A DNA stretch of 64,000 nucleotides from an uncultured Desulfofustis sp. Lineage in GTDB: Bacteria > Desulfobacterota > Desulfobulbia > Desulfobulbales > Desulfocapsaceae. Under the pieces are notes generated by a model, which saw nothing but the letters and a program-made list of their open reading frames with translations, was not told the DNA's origin and did no database searches. Below, piece after piece: positions 17,952 to 27,156 of the stretch. Where the stretch lies: positions 17,416 to 81,415 of the forward strand of contig CAJQNS010000014.1 of the NCBI GenBank assembly GCA_905479735.1, in the 5' to 3' direction. The position numbers and the translations under genes are program-made. The first letter of the stretch is position 1. Each line of letters opens with the position of its first letter.

Positions 17952-18224
17952 TCAGATTCGCAGTGTTTCCCGCACCTCTTCTTCCCTAAAACCGACAACA
18001 ACTTTATCGCCGACTACTAGAGTGGGAAAGGTGCAGCGCTTGTTGAACTCTTTTACTTCCTGTACCATCTCCCGACGGGCCGAGCCCTCCAGCTCGTCCA
18101 CGTTGACAAAGCTGAAATCGACCTGGTTCAGTTCCAGAAATTCTATCAACGCCTTACAGTGCAGGCAGGTGCTCACCGCATACAGCTTCACCTCACCTCG
18201 ATCACCCATTATGTTATTGAGCAT
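17952..18224 (-). CDS. Glutaredoxin-like thiol-disulfide protein
   Basis: The short thioredoxin-fold protein (90 residues from the ATG at 18224) has the active site STCLHCKAL and the cis-proline step CTFPTLVVGD. This matches the glutaredoxin/NrdH group of anaerobes. The first half reads like a Grx (VKLYAVST). The ATG at 18224 lies inside the end of the uspA gene (overlap 11 bases). An in-frame ATG at 18209 is equally possible, and neither has a clear ribosome site. It probably reduces protein disulfides with electrons from a thioredoxin-reductase-type enzyme. It is co-transcribed with uspA and perhaps the FKBP gene. Confidence 0.8.
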   Translation of the reverse strand: MLNNIMGDRGEVKLYAVSTCLHCKALIEFLELNQVDFSFVNVDELEGSARREMVQEVKEFNKRCTFPTLVVGDKVVVGFREEEVRETLRI

Positions 18225-18729
18225 CAGTGGGGACTACCGTCACCGGAATTGGGGAAAGCTTGAGTACCGATTTGATGCTGCTGCCGACAGAGTTTCTGCC
18301 GAGCATCCCTCGTTGGGACCCTAATATAATGATATCGCACTCGTTCTCTTCAGCAGTTTTAATGATGGTCTCGGCTATGTCACCGGCACTGATAATCACT
18401 TCTCTTGAGTGAAACGCACAGCTCTCTTCATCCATTCCAACCTTTTCGCAGAACTCCTGGATTTCCTCCAGTACCTGAGACGAAAGCCTTTTGCCGGTCA
18501 GTGATTTATGGATGTCATCCTTTTTGGCCTGCATCAGCTCCTTCCACTCGTGTTTACCGACTAAGCCTTTAAACCGTCCTTCAATACTTTCAGGTATCTC
18601 TTCTATGATATAGAGAATATAGAGCAGGGCCTTGTTGCGAATGGCCATGGCCACCGCGAACTCATATGCCTGCTGGCAGCCAGGGGTCAGATCGGTGGCA
18701 AACAATATTACGTCAATCGGTTTCAACAT
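18214..18729 (-). CDS. Universal stress protein (UspA family)
   Basis: This 171-residue single Usp domain starts ILFATDLTPGCQQA, the usual first strand and loop. It ends with the nucleotide-binding signature in the form LGSQRGMLGRNSVGSSIKSVL, close to G2xG9xGS/T, then PIPVTVVP. Binding of ATP is therefore likely. The middle (about 45-100) carries an inserted charged helical stretch, making it longer than the usual 140-150. It heads a reverse operon of uspA, glutaredoxin-like gene and probably FKBP. The family acts in stress survival; the target here is unknown. Confidence 0.85.
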   Translation of the reverse strand: MLKPIDVILFATDLTPGCQQAYEFAVAMAIRNKALLYILYIIEEIPESIEGRFKGLVGKHEWKELMQAKKDDIHKSLTGKRLSSQVLEEIQEFCEKVGMDEESCAFHSREVIISAGDIAETIIKTAEENECDIIILGSQRGMLGRNSVGSSIKSVLKLSPIPVTVVPTDAQ

Positions 18730-18765
18730 ATTAATTTATTTTAAGATTTTCATTTAACAAGAAGA

Positions 18766-19980
18766 TCAGCAACCGGACTCTCCTTCGAAATCGCTCAGTC
18801 GCAGCAGGAAGATCAGGGGAAGTCCAATCAGCATTGCCCCTCCTATCACCGATATTCCCGTACCGAAAGAGAAAAACTTGGCCAGATAACCAATCACCAG
18901 GGGGGCGCCTCCAGCTCCTATCAAATAGGCCAGTGGCGGTCCCATGGCACTGATAACCGATCGCAGCGTGGGAGGTACAACTCGGGCAAGTGCCCCGTAA
19001 ATGACCGGGAAGAAAGCCGTGAGTACAGCCGACTGCAATAAAAGAGCAGCAATCAGCGGCCCGCCCTCAACCAGGCCGAGCGCAACCGTCAGAAGCGCCG
19101 CTCCCCCAAGTGTTAACCACATAAACCGCTTTTGTCCAATTCTATCGGCTGCGATTCCGGCGAAGAAGACTACCAGAAAGCCCGAAAGTTGCGACAGCCC
19201 GATTATGGTGTTTGCCTTGGTCAGGGACAACCCCTTCTCGTGCACAAAGTAGAGCGGCAGCATCGCGTTCATACCTGCGTTACCGGCAATTGCCAGTGAC
19301 AGCAGGATGGTAATCCACCAGAAAGATGGCAGCGCAGCAACTCGCTTCATATTTGCAGGACTTATCCTCTGCCCTGGGAATTGACCACCTTCACTTTTCA
19401 TCGTAAAAAGCAGCGCCGAAGCCAGAGAAAGCAGCCCCCAGCAAAGCAGAACCTGACGCCAGGAAAACCACTGGAGCAGCAGCGCAGCGATCAGCGGAGC
19501 GCTGACAAAGGACAATGGCGGCGCGCATTGGTGCACTGCCATTCCCTTGCCCCAGTCCGATTTCTGGATCTCGGCAGTTATGGTGGCAACGGCCGATGGA
19601 AGATGGAGGAAGCCGGTAAAGCCGATGATTACCAGAAGTACACTGATGCCAGCAAAACTCCTGACAAAGACAAAAAACAGCAAGGCTAAACCCAACAGCC
19701 AGGCGGAGAATCGCAAAGTCCCCCGATGATTCAAGCGTGAGGAGAGAAGACCGGAAAAGATCGGGGCCAACAGATACCCGACCCCAATCATCAGAAACAA
19801 AGAGCCGGCCTGCACATGATCTAAATCCAGATCATTCTGGATTTCCGGCAGCAAAGGGCCAAAGATAACTCGGCTTACAAAACCCAGGTAAAAGAGCCAG
19901 GCCAAAGAGACGGTCAGACCGATTTTATCGCCAAACGGTTCCGGCATCGGGCAATCGTATAAACCAATATCATCATCCAT
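18766..19980 (-). CDS. MFS transporter (12 membrane segments)
   Basis: The 404-residue protein has the twelve-helix MFS pattern. Residues 20-60 give helix 1 and the motif region (FYLGFVSRVIFGPLLPEIQ), and the half-repeat AGIAADRIGQKRFMW is motif A of the second half. An acidic tail ends in DFEGESGC. The group resembles nitrate/nitrite or organic-acid porters, but I cannot fix the substrate. It lies 36 bases upstream of the uspA gene on the same strand and is divergent from the cyclase operon. Uptake or export of an aromatic acid is a guess from context. Confidence 0.8.
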   Translation of the reverse strand: MDDDIGLYDCPMPEPFGDKIGLTVSLAWLFYLGFVSRVIFGPLLPEIQNDLDLDHVQAGSLFLMIGVGYLLAPIFSGLLSSRLNHRGTLRFSAWLLGLALLFFVFVRSFAGISVLLVIIGFTGFLHLPSAVATITAEIQKSDWGKGMAVHQCAPPLSFVSAPLIAALLLQWFSWRQVLLCWGLLSLASALLFTMKSEGGQFPGQRISPANMKRVAALPSFWWITILLSLAIAGNAGMNAMLPLYFVHEKGLSLTKANTIIGLSQLSGFLVVFFAGIAADRIGQKRFMWLTLGGAALLTVALGLVEGGPLIAALLLQSAVLTAFFPVIYGALARVVPPTLRSVISAMGPPLAYLIGAGGAPLVIGYLAKFFSFGTGISVIGGAMLIGLPLIFLLRLSDFEGESGC

Positions 19981-20468
19981 GGGGGCTCACAGTATTGGGA
20001 TGGTTACCAGCCATCGCTTTTGTCTCACAGAATGAAACGTGCCCGACATCACTGCCGGAAGAACAACAGTGTGGTCAGCATGCCTATCTCTTTCATCGGC
20101 GCCAGCTAACAGCTTCAACTCACCCACCGAACCACTATATGCCAGTCCTCATACGGTGTCAACAACGACACCGATTAACATTTTATTTAACTGTAATTAC
20201 GACACTTAACGACACCAAATCCCGCAATATTTTACATGCAATAGCTCTTGACACAGAACCGACAATAGGTGTAGATTAAGTCGTGAGCAACGGTTACTTT
20301 CAGGTTACCAACCCGAACCCCGAATGTTCCAACATATGAAACTTTTACTTTTCGAAATGTCTTTACCTACGACTTTCTATTTCTTGAAACTATTTTACCG
20401 AGCCAGACAACGATCAAAGCCTGAAGCAATCACCTTAACCTATGGGCATGGATATCAAGGAGAATATT
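19981..20468. other. Divergent regulatory region before the cyclase genes
   Basis: This gap of 488 bases has one good promoter (20232-20277). The rest holds no supported gene; short frames through it lack ribosome sites and resemble nothing. The leader from the promoter to the first cyclase ATG is about 185 bases. Confidence 0.5.
20232..20277 (+). promoter_or_regulatory. Putative promoter of the cyclase pair with upstream activator-type site
   Basis: TTACATGCAA (20232-20241) lies six bases before a perfect TTGACA (20248-20253), with a -10-like TAGATT 18 bases on. The same site, with the same six-base distance to TTGACA, occurs on the reverse strand at 33363-33342. This fits a bound activator next to the -35. 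Confidence 0.6.
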
Positions 20469-21275
20469 ATGACAGCTTTTACCAAAGATCCCTACAGCGG
20501 GTTGCAGTTGATTGAGCTCAGTCATGAGTGGGGTCACGGCGTTCCCTCTTATCCCGGACAGGATGATGTGAAAATGTTCAGAGGGGTAAAACACGGCCAG
20601 CACGGCGTCCTTGCCTGGAAGATTAACACCGTCATGCACACAGGCACCCATATGAATGCTCCTATCCATATGGTGCAGATGGCCAAAGATTTGGCTGCCA
20701 TCGAACCCGATCGATTATTTGGCAACGGCGTCGTAATTGGCGTTCCTAAAACCAGTTTCGAAGTAATCACGAGCGCTGACCTGGAGGCTGCGGGTCCAGA
20801 TATCAGAGAAGACGACATCGTTGTTATCGTAACCGGTTGGCATCATAAATACTCCGACGCACTCGAATATTACGGTGAATCCCCGGGACTGTCAAAAGAT
20901 GCGGCGGAGTGGCTGGTTGCCCGGAAATGCAAGCTTGTGGCGGTCGATACCCCCCAGATAGACCATCCACTGGCTACCTCGCTTGGTCCGCACCGCGGCG
21001 GCCCCCTGATGAATCGTTTGGTTGCGGCTTACCAGGAGGCAACGGGGCTGGACCCCGAAAAAGAACACCCCGAATGGAATATTGCCCACCGGACTATCGC
21101 CGGGGCTGACATCCCCACCATCGAGCAGGTCGGCGGTGATGTGGACGAACTGATAGGCAAGAGGGCCACCTTTGTCGCGACCCCCTGGAAATTTGAATAT
21201 GGCGACGCCTGTCCGGTCAGATTTGTCGGTATGATCGATCCGTCTGGAGACTATCGCATCCCCGCCGGCAATTAA
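20469..21275 (+). CDS. Cyclase-family (kynurenine-formamidase-like) metal hydrolase 1
   Basis: The 268-residue protein belongs to the cyclase / KynB family of Mn- or Zn-dependent hydrolases. The metal motif HxGTHxDxPxH is present as HTGTHMNAPIH, with Asn in place of the usual metal-ligand Asp. A later conserved stretch is VDTPQIDHPLA. I chose ATG 20469 because AAGGAG sits seven bases upstream; an ATG at 20442 has no such site. Family members open amide, lactone or 1,3-diketone rings. From memory, dihydrophloroglucinol ring opening in Clostridium is done by a Mn-dependent cyclohydrolase, which makes ring opening after transhydroxylation a plausible role. It is followed 20 bases later by a second family member. 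Confidence 0.8.
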   Translation: MTAFTKDPYSGLQLIELSHEWGHGVPSYPGQDDVKMFRGVKHGQHGVLAWKINTVMHTGTHMNAPIHMVQMAKDLAAIEPDRLFGNGVVIGVPKTSFEVITSADLEAAGPDIREDDIVVIVTGWHHKYSDALEYYGESPGLSKDAAEWLVARKCKLVAVDTPQIDHPLATSLGPHRGGPLMNRLVAAYQEATGLDPEKEHPEWNIAHRTIAGADIPTIEQVGGDVDELIGKRATFVATPWKFEYGDACPVRFVGMIDPSGDYRIPAGN

Positions 21276-21295
21276 GCAGCAGAGGAGAAACCACC

Positions 21296-22078
21296 ATGAG
21301 CCTTGAAATATACAACTTGAGCCATACCTTCCAGAATCACATGCCAGAGTGGCCTTCGAGCCCGGGTGTCAATGTCACCGTCAACAAGTTCCATGCCAAG
21401 GATGGCGTCTACCAGGTCAACTGGGAAGGGATCATGCACCGCTGCACCCATATGGATGCCCCCCTCCATGTCACCGAAAACACACCAGGTATCAGCGAGT
21501 ACCCATTGTGGCGTTTGGCCGGCACCGGGGTGGCCGTGTCCATACCCAAAGAAAAATGGGGGGTCATCAGCCCTGAGGATCTGGAAAAGGCCGACCCGGC
21601 CATCCAGGAAGGCGATATCGTCATGATCAACACCGGGTTCCACCGCAAGTGGGGTGACAACACCGACTATTTTGCCTACGGCTGCGGCATCTCCGGTGCC
21701 GGAGCCCAATGGCTGGTCGATAAAAAGGTAAAATGCGTCGGCTACGGCCACCAGGCCAACGACCATCCGATCGCCACCAAGCTGGTGGACCACGGTCTCG
21801 GACCGTCCCAGCCCCACCTGATCGACGAATACAGGGAATACACCGGCAGGGACCCGGAGGAAGACTTTCCATTATGGGAAGATGCCCATAAAAACCTGAT
21901 GGTCAAAGGAGGTATTCCGGGCATCGAAAATATCGGTGGAGACATAGACAAGGTAACCGGCAAACGCTGCTTCTTCATGGCCTTTCCCTGGCGCTGGGTC
22001 AAGGGCGACGGCTGCATCGTCCGGGTCCTGGCCGTTGTCGACCCGGATCAGAGTTTTCGTTTTGAAACCGGGGCTTAG
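21296..22078 (+). CDS. Cyclase-family metal hydrolase 2
   Basis: The 260-residue protein is a second cyclase-family hydrolase, in tandem with the first. Its metal motif reads HRCTHMDAPLH: the Asp ligand is kept, but Cys replaces the usual Gly. The later motif is GYGHQANDHPIA, and the C-terminal region resembles that of its neighbour. The two are paralogues but far from identical, so they may form one hetero-oligomer or act on successive substrates. A good ribosome site (GAGGAG) precedes the ATG. The position directly before a transhydroxylase operon supports a role in opening a reduced ring, by inference. Confidence 0.8.
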   Translation: MSLEIYNLSHTFQNHMPEWPSSPGVNVTVNKFHAKDGVYQVNWEGIMHRCTHMDAPLHVTENTPGISEYPLWRLAGTGVAVSIPKEKWGVISPEDLEKADPAIQEGDIVMINTGFHRKWGDNTDYFAYGCGISGAGAQWLVDKKVKCVGYGHQANDHPIATKLVDHGLGPSQPHLIDEYREYTGRDPEEDFPLWEDAHKNLMVKGGIPGIENIGGDIDKVTGKRCFFMAFPWRWVKGDGCIVRVLAVVDPDQSFRFETGA

Positions 22079-22148
22079 CCGGCACCTTCCATTCACAGTT
22101 CAGGCCTGAGTGACAGGACCACTGCAGGCCCGTTTGGTACGCGGATAG

Positions 22149-22204
22149 TATGTAATATGTAATGTAAAAAAACTCTTGACAACCTGGTGCAGCTTAACCA
22201 TAAA
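22149..22204 (+). promoter_or_regulatory. Putative promoter of transhydroxylase operon 2 with upstream GTAAT repeats
   Basis: TTGACA (22176-22181), a 17-base spacer and CATAAA (22199-22204) form a good promoter. Just upstream, 22149-22167 repeats ATGTAAT with a seven-base period. The position, about -45 to -62, is that of an activator site. Between the cyclase stop and this site is a weak GGCCTG/CAGGCC hairpin (about 22105-22131). Confidence 0.55.
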
Positions 22205-22260
22205 GTTACTAACAAATAGCAAGTTCCTCTTACCATCACCCATAAAGCTGGAGATATCCG

Positions 22261-24783
22261 ATGGCGAAAAGACGATTAACAAATTGTACCAACGGCGGGC
22301 CGATATCGGTGCATGTCGAAGATGATAAAGTGACCCGGATTGAACCTCTGGTTATTGACGACAAGGATTACAAGTCGTGGGTTATTTCAACTGACGACGG
22401 AGATTATGCTCCACCCAGAAAAGTGACGGTACCACCATTTGTGTATACCGAACGAAATCGTCTGTATTCGGAAAATAGAATCAAGTATCCGATGAAACGC
22501 CTTGATTTTGATCCTCATGGTGAACGCAACCCGGAAAATCGCGGAAAATCTGGATATGAGCGGATAAGCTGGGCTGAAGCCATAGATATCGTTGCCGGTG
22601 AAATCCAACGGATCGGGAAGGAACATGGGCCCTCCGCGGTTACCGGGATGACCTCGTCTCACCACAACTGGGGAATTGTCGGTTACAAGATGGGGCCGTT
22701 TGCTCGCTTCATGGAGATGATTGACTATACGCCAATTCTTGACAATCCGGATAGCTGGGAGGGCTGGCACTGGGGAGCCACTCATACCTATGGTTTTTTC
22801 TGGCGGGTAGGTATGCCGGAACAATATGACTTGCTGGAGGATGCCCTTAAACATACTGAGATGATTGTTTTCTGGTCCAACGACCCTGACTCGACCCGGG
22901 GAATCTATACCGGGCAGGAGTCTGTCATCTGGCGCCAATGGTTGAAAGACAAGGGTATTGAGACGGTATTTATAGACCCCTTTTACAATTACACCAATGC
23001 GGCGATGGACGGTAAGTGGATTCCGGTAAAACCGGGTACCGACACCTGTCTGGCCATGGCTATCGCCCACGTCTGGGTTGAAGAAGACACCTATGACAAA
23101 GAATATGTCGAGACCCGAACCGTCGGCTTTGAGGAGTTCAAGCCTTACCTTCTTGGGGAGACGGATGGGGTGGAGAAAACGCCCGAGTGGGCTGAACAGG
23201 AATCAGGGGTTCCCGCTCGCACCATTCGTTCTCTGGCACGGCAATGGGCCTCAAAGGTTACCGCCCTGTCGGCAGGTTCCAGGGGAGGAGAAGGCGGGGC
23301 TTGCAGGCAGGCATATTCGACCGAGTGGGCCCGCATGATGGTGCTGCTGCAGGCCATGCAAGGATTAGGAAAACCTGGGGTCAGCATCTGGGGAACGACC
23401 ATGGGCGCGCCGACAAATACTACCCTCTGGTTCCCCGGTTACGGAGACCCACAAGGACAGATGGGGCGCTCGCCGGCGGCTGACCACCGCCCTCAGAATG
23501 CGACTAAACAGCGTTTATACCGGCCCATTGTCCCTGATGCCATTCTCAACCCGCCAATCAAATGGCGCGGAGAAGGGTTCTGCAACAAGAGTATCGAACA
23601 GCAGTTCACCGAATTTGAATATCCCATGGAAGGGCATTCACCGGTAAAAATGTTTTACCGTTACGGCGGTTCTTTCATCGGCACGATGCTTGATACCAGT
23701 AAATGGCTTCGCATGTATCAAAGCCCAAATCTTGAGTTTGTCGTTAACCAGGATTGCTGGTGGTCTGGGGAAACCGGTTTTGCCGATATTATTCTGCCTG
23801 CCTGCACCAATCTGGAGCGGGAAGATGTCGGTGAATGGGGAACGCCGGGCGGGCAGACCATGCACGCCAGCAACGGAAATAATCATCGCGTCATCGTGCG
23901 GATGAAGAAATGTATCGACCCCTTGTGGGAGTCGAAATCGGACTATCAAATATTTTCGCTGATTGCCGAACGTCTGGGTCGTGGTGAGGAATATACTGAA
24001 GGGAAGACCGAGCTGGATTGGGCCAAGCGGTTTTTTGAAATTTCTGATTTGCCCAAACATATAAGCTGGGAAGAGTTTGATGAAAAAGGATATTACGTTG
24101 TCGGTCTGGAAGATGATTTTAAGTCGACGCCGGCACTGCGCTGGTTTGCCGAGGGCCGACCATGTGACACTCCGGATGTGAGAAATCCCAAGAGAGAGAC
24201 CGAGCTTGCAGATCAGCTTGGTACCTATACAGGTAAGATCGAGTTTGCTTCGAAGAGTCTAAGAGACAACTTTCCCGATGACGAGGAAAGGCCGGTAGTT
24301 CCCCGCTATATAAGGGCCTGGGAAGGTGAGCACAGCAAAGAGGCTGAGCAATACCCTTTCTTATTGGTATCACCGCATCCGCGTTTCACTTTTCATACCC
24401 ATTATGACAAGCACAGCAGCTGGCTCAATGATATTCCTCTGCACCGGGTAAAAATTAACGGTTACGCCTGGTGGCCTGTTAGAATTCATCCTCTTGATGC
24501 AGAAAAAAGAGGTATTCAGGATGGAGATATCGTTAAGCTCTTCAATGATCGAGGAACCGTGCTGTGCGCGGCGGTTATAACCCAGCGTATTCATCCAGGC
24601 GTCATTCACAGTTATGCCTCTTCCGCCAGCTATGACCCGATAGATCCGGGCAATCCGGACTCTCCGGATCGCGGCGGATGCGTTAACTTACTTACCTCGT
24701 CTCGTATGATGTCAAAAAACGTAGCTGGAATGGCCCCCAATTCCTGCATGATAGATATAGCAAAATGGGAAGGAGAAATTTGA
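22261..24783 (+). CDS. Pyrogallol-phloroglucinol transhydroxylase-like large subunit (copy 2)
   Basis: The 840-residue protein is the window's closest match to the Pelobacter acidigallici transhydroxylase large subunit. S165 (NPDSWEGWHWG) equals the Mo ligand Ser175. H134 (TSSHHNWG) and Y142 (VGYKMG) equal His144 and Tyr152 at a constant offset of ten, and the FPGY segment is also kept. There is no N-terminal Fe-S motif. The known reaction moves a hydroxyl between a tetrahydroxybenzene cofactor and pyrogallol and is redox-neutral overall. Its start (ATG 22261) lies 57 bases after the predicted -10, with only a weak ribosome site. The stop overlaps the small-subunit ATG by one base. The partner subunit is highly unusual. 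Confidence 0.85.
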   Translation: MAKRRLTNCTNGGPISVHVEDDKVTRIEPLVIDDKDYKSWVISTDDGDYAPPRKVTVPPFVYTERNRLYSENRIKYPMKRLDFDPHGERNPENRGKSGYERISWAEAIDIVAGEIQRIGKEHGPSAVTGMTSSHHNWGIVGYKMGPFARFMEMIDYTPILDNPDSWEGWHWGATHTYGFFWRVGMPEQYDLLEDALKHTEMIVFWSNDPDSTRGIYTGQESVIWRQWLKDKGIETVFIDPFYNYTNAAMDGKWIPVKPGTDTCLAMAIAHVWVEEDTYDKEYVETRTVGFEEFKPYLLGETDGVEKTPEWAEQESGVPARTIRSLARQWASKVTALSAGSRGGEGGACRQAYSTEWARMMVLLQAMQGLGKPGVSIWGTTMGAPTNTTLWFPGYGDPQGQMGRSPAADHRPQNATKQRLYRPIVPDAILNPPIKWRGEGFCNKSIEQQFTEFEYPMEGHSPVKMFYRYGGSFIGTMLDTSKWLRMYQSPNLEFVVNQDCWWSGETGFADIILPACTNLEREDVGEWGTPGGQTMHASNGNNHRVIVRMKKCIDPLWESKSDYQIFSLIAERLGRGEEYTEGKTELDWAKRFFEISDLPKHISWEEFDEKGYYVVGLEDDFKSTPALRWFAEGRPCDTPDVRNPKRETELADQLGTYTGKIEFASKSLRDNFPDDEERPVVPRYIRAWEGEHSKEAEQYPFLLVSPHPRFTFHTHYDKHSSWLNDIPLHRVKINGYAWWPVRIHPLDAEKRGIQDGDIVKLFNDRGTVLCAAVITQRIHPGVIHSYASSASYDPIDPGNPDSPDRGGCVNLLTSSRMMSKNVAGMAPNSCMIDIAKWEGEI

Positions 24784-25421
24784 TGAATATTGTACTCCAT
24801 ATTGATGTGGCTAAAGTTACCGGCTGTTACAGCAACGTGCTTACCGCCAAAGACGCATTATCAGCGGACGGAGTGGAGAATCCGGAGGTTCCCATTCGAG
24901 TAGAAGAAGTTGAATATGGTACGTACCCAAAAATCAAGGTGGATTACATTCCGATTTACGACCAGGGTATTGAAGGGGTGTTCGGCAGTGATTGGAAACA
25001 ACTGGATTTTATAGTCAACAGTTGCCCCGCAGGGTCTGTTACTTGCGGTGATCTGGATGATCCGCAAAGTGAAATTTCAAAAATCAAAGCAACAGGGGAT
25101 TTTGAGACATTGCCGGCTCAATACGGAGCATCTGCGCCTGGTGTTTATTATTCAAATTTACCCAAGCGGCTGCTCTGTGGAGAGGTGATTTTCGAAACTG
25201 ACCAAGGTGCTGGGGCGGCAGGTATTGAAGTTTCTCTTGAAGGTGGCCCTGCGGAAATGAGCACGCCTACGGATGGTTTTGGCGACTTCGAATTTAAAGG
25301 CCTTGATTTTGATCGCAGCTACGTTGTAACCATTTCAGCGCCGGGGTTCGCTGCCAAAAAGTTTTCAATTGAACCAGGTTCGCACATTGACCTTGGGCTG
25401 ATTGTTCTGGAGGCCGATTAA
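24783..25421 (+). CDS. Transhydroxylase small-subunit homologue that has lost its iron-sulfur cysteines (copy 2)
   Basis: The 212-residue protein aligns end to end with the small subunits of copies 1 and 3: the first strand, GCY, then YPKIKVDYIPI for VPQVKVSYLPQ, SCPAG for QCPTEA, VYYSNLPKR and the transthyretin-like domain from residue 130. It has only four cysteines (15, 81, 88, 132) against about 17 in the paralogues, and about 60 residues of the cluster-binding middle are missing. At most remnants of one site remain, so [4Fe-4S] binding is unlikely. The frame is open and well preserved, and a strong AAGGAG site lies inside the end of the large subunit gene, so it is not a pseudogene. It may act as a structural or substrate-gating subunit of a redox-neutral enzyme. 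Confidence 0.85.
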   Translation: MNIVLHIDVAKVTGCYSNVLTAKDALSADGVENPEVPIRVEEVEYGTYPKIKVDYIPIYDQGIEGVFGSDWKQLDFIVNSCPAGSVTCGDLDDPQSEISKIKATGDFETLPAQYGASAPGVYYSNLPKRLLCGEVIFETDQGAGAAGIEVSLEGGPAEMSTPTDGFGDFEFKGLDFDRSYVVTISAPGFAAKKFSIEPGSHIDLGLIVLEAD

Positions 25422-25462
25422 TTTTCTGAATATTAGCAGCGCAGCTGAAGCTGAACACCACC

Positions 25463-26986
25463 TTAGTGGACCTGTCCCGTACCCGCCTGCTCAGGTTTTC
25501 TGATTTTCAGCGAACGAGCCGCATATTCATTGCTCTCCCGCTCTTGTCCCATTTTTTTATAGAGACCGGAGAGCGTTTCAAATACGGTTGCCAGGTGCAT
25601 CTGATGTGCATCTTTGTCCTTCTCGAGGATCTTTTTGGATCTGAGCAATGCCTGCTCGGCCTGGTCGTATTTTTCCGATTCAATATAGAGGGTAGCCAGG
25701 TTGTGATGACTTTGGGCCGCGGCGGGATGAGCATCGCCTTGCGCCTGCTGCCAAATGGCTAGGGACCTCTCCAAAAGCGCAACAGCTTCAGACGTTTTTC
25801 CCTGCCCTCGATAAATAGCGGCCATATTGTCAAGCGACTGGGTGATGGCTGGGTGGTCCTGCCCAAATACCGTTTCTCTTATCTTCAGAGCTTTTTGATG
25901 CTGCCGTAAAGCGAGAGCGTGATCGCCGCGGCGATCATAGATTATGGCGATATTGTTGAGCGATTGCGCCACGGCGGGGTGGTTGGTACCAAACGATTTC
26001 TCCCTTATAGCAAGTGATGATTCAACCAGGGCAAAGCCTTCTTCAAGTTGTCCTCCGTTAATATACATTTCCCCGAGGCTGTTCTGTGCCTCGGCCAGGG
26101 CCGGGTGATCGGCCCCGAGAGATGCGCTATAAATGTGGATGGCCTCTCTATACAGTGTCTCGGCTTTCTCAGCCCTCCCAGTTGCACCATATAAGGTTGC
26201 CAACCGATCTATTGCCGCCCCGGCCTCGGGATGTGGATCTTTATAAGCATGGGTGTAGATTTCGATTGCCTGATTCAACAGTGGCTCCGCTGCCTGGAAA
26301 AGGCCCTGGCTCAGATACACCTCCGAGAGATGGGCAAGCGTTCCGGCAAACTCCGAATGTTCCGGTCCGATACTGTTTTCGAAAATCGACAGAGCGCGAC
26401 GCAACTTTGTTTCGGCACCTTCAAAATCACCCTGATGCCGATCGATCACTGCCAAACCTTTTAAGACCACTGCCAGTTCAGGTTCTGCCCCGCTCCTTTC
26501 TTCGATAGCCTGACGCGCTTTTTCCAGATACATTCTCGCCGGTTCCGCCCTCCCTGCTTCCAGGTAAAGTGTCGCACAGGTATTATACACGGATACCAGT
26601 AAGGACTGGTCGGTCGCGGCTTTGGCTTCATAGATGGAAACGATTTCCTCGACCTGGCGATCAGCTTCCTCGTCACGTTGTTGGAGAAAATATAGTTCAG
26701 CCAGATTAAGCTGCGTCTCACCCACCTCCAGCGCCCCCTTGCCGTGAATCTCTTCGCTTACTTCAATCGACTGCCTTAAGGACTGCTCGGCCTGGTCGTA
26801 ATTTCCTGTTAGATGATACAACTCCCCCATATTGTTCAAGGTAACAGCCACGCTTTCATGACGGTCGCCATGTTCAGCCCGGGCGCTGTCAAGCGTCTTC
26901 TGCAGTCGGGCTGCTGCCTGCTCCAGGTCGCCTTTGTGCATCAGATCTATTGCCTGTTTATTCAACTCTTTCCATCGCTCTGTCAT
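25463..26986 (-). CDS. Tetratricopeptide-repeat protein (kinesin-light-chain-type TPRs)
   Basis: The 507-residue protein is made of about ten TPR units of the 42-residue kinesin-light-chain type (A..Y..LG..Y...G.Y..A E), running over nearly its whole length. It has no signal peptide, membrane segment or catalytic domain. I set the start at ATG 26986, preceded by GGGAG, rather than at the earlier ATG 27010 or TTG 27019. It should be a protein-protein scaffold. It is alone between the convergent copy-2 transhydroxylase operon and the thiolase operon and points the same way as the latter. No functional link can be drawn from the sequence. Confidence 0.8.
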   Translation of the reverse strand: MTERWKELNKQAIDLMHKGDLEQAAARLQKTLDSARAEHGDRHESVAVTLNNMGELYHLTGNYDQAEQSLRQSIEVSEEIHGKGALEVGETQLNLAELYFLQQRDEEADRQVEEIVSIYEAKAATDQSLLVSVYNTCATLYLEAGRAEPARMYLEKARQAIEERSGAEPELAVVLKGLAVIDRHQGDFEGAETKLRRALSIFENSIGPEHSEFAGTLAHLSEVYLSQGLFQAAEPLLNQAIEIYTHAYKDPHPEAGAAIDRLATLYGATGRAEKAETLYREAIHIYSASLGADHPALAEAQNSLGEMYINGGQLEEGFALVESSLAIREKSFGTNHPAVAQSLNNIAIIYDRRGDHALALRQHQKALKIRETVFGQDHPAITQSLDNMAAIYRGQGKTSEAVALLERSLAIWQQAQGDAHPAAAQSHHNLATLYIESEKYDQAEQALLRSKKILEKDKDAHQMHLATVFETLSGLYKKMGQERESNEYAARSLKIRKPEQAGTGQVH

Positions 26987-27156
26987 GCGTTGCTCCCTGG
27001 CCTGCGCCATTGTTGCCAATCCGGGTATTGTTCAAATCCTATGATCCGGAGAAACCATAGGGATGGGCAACAACATAGTACCGAGTTTTTGAAAGTACAA
27101 CGTCCTGCTGCAGAAAGGAAAAAACAGGCCCCTGGAACAAGGTAGGCGTTGAGGAT

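Noticed and set aside
20000..20279. Short forward frame before the cyclase genes
   Set aside because: It crosses the promoter region, has no ribosome site and matches no family.
24783..25421. Small subunit copy 2 as a pseudogene
   Set aside because: The frame is intact, coupled to the large subunit, has a strong ribosome site and conserves both ends of the family; only the cluster region is reduced.
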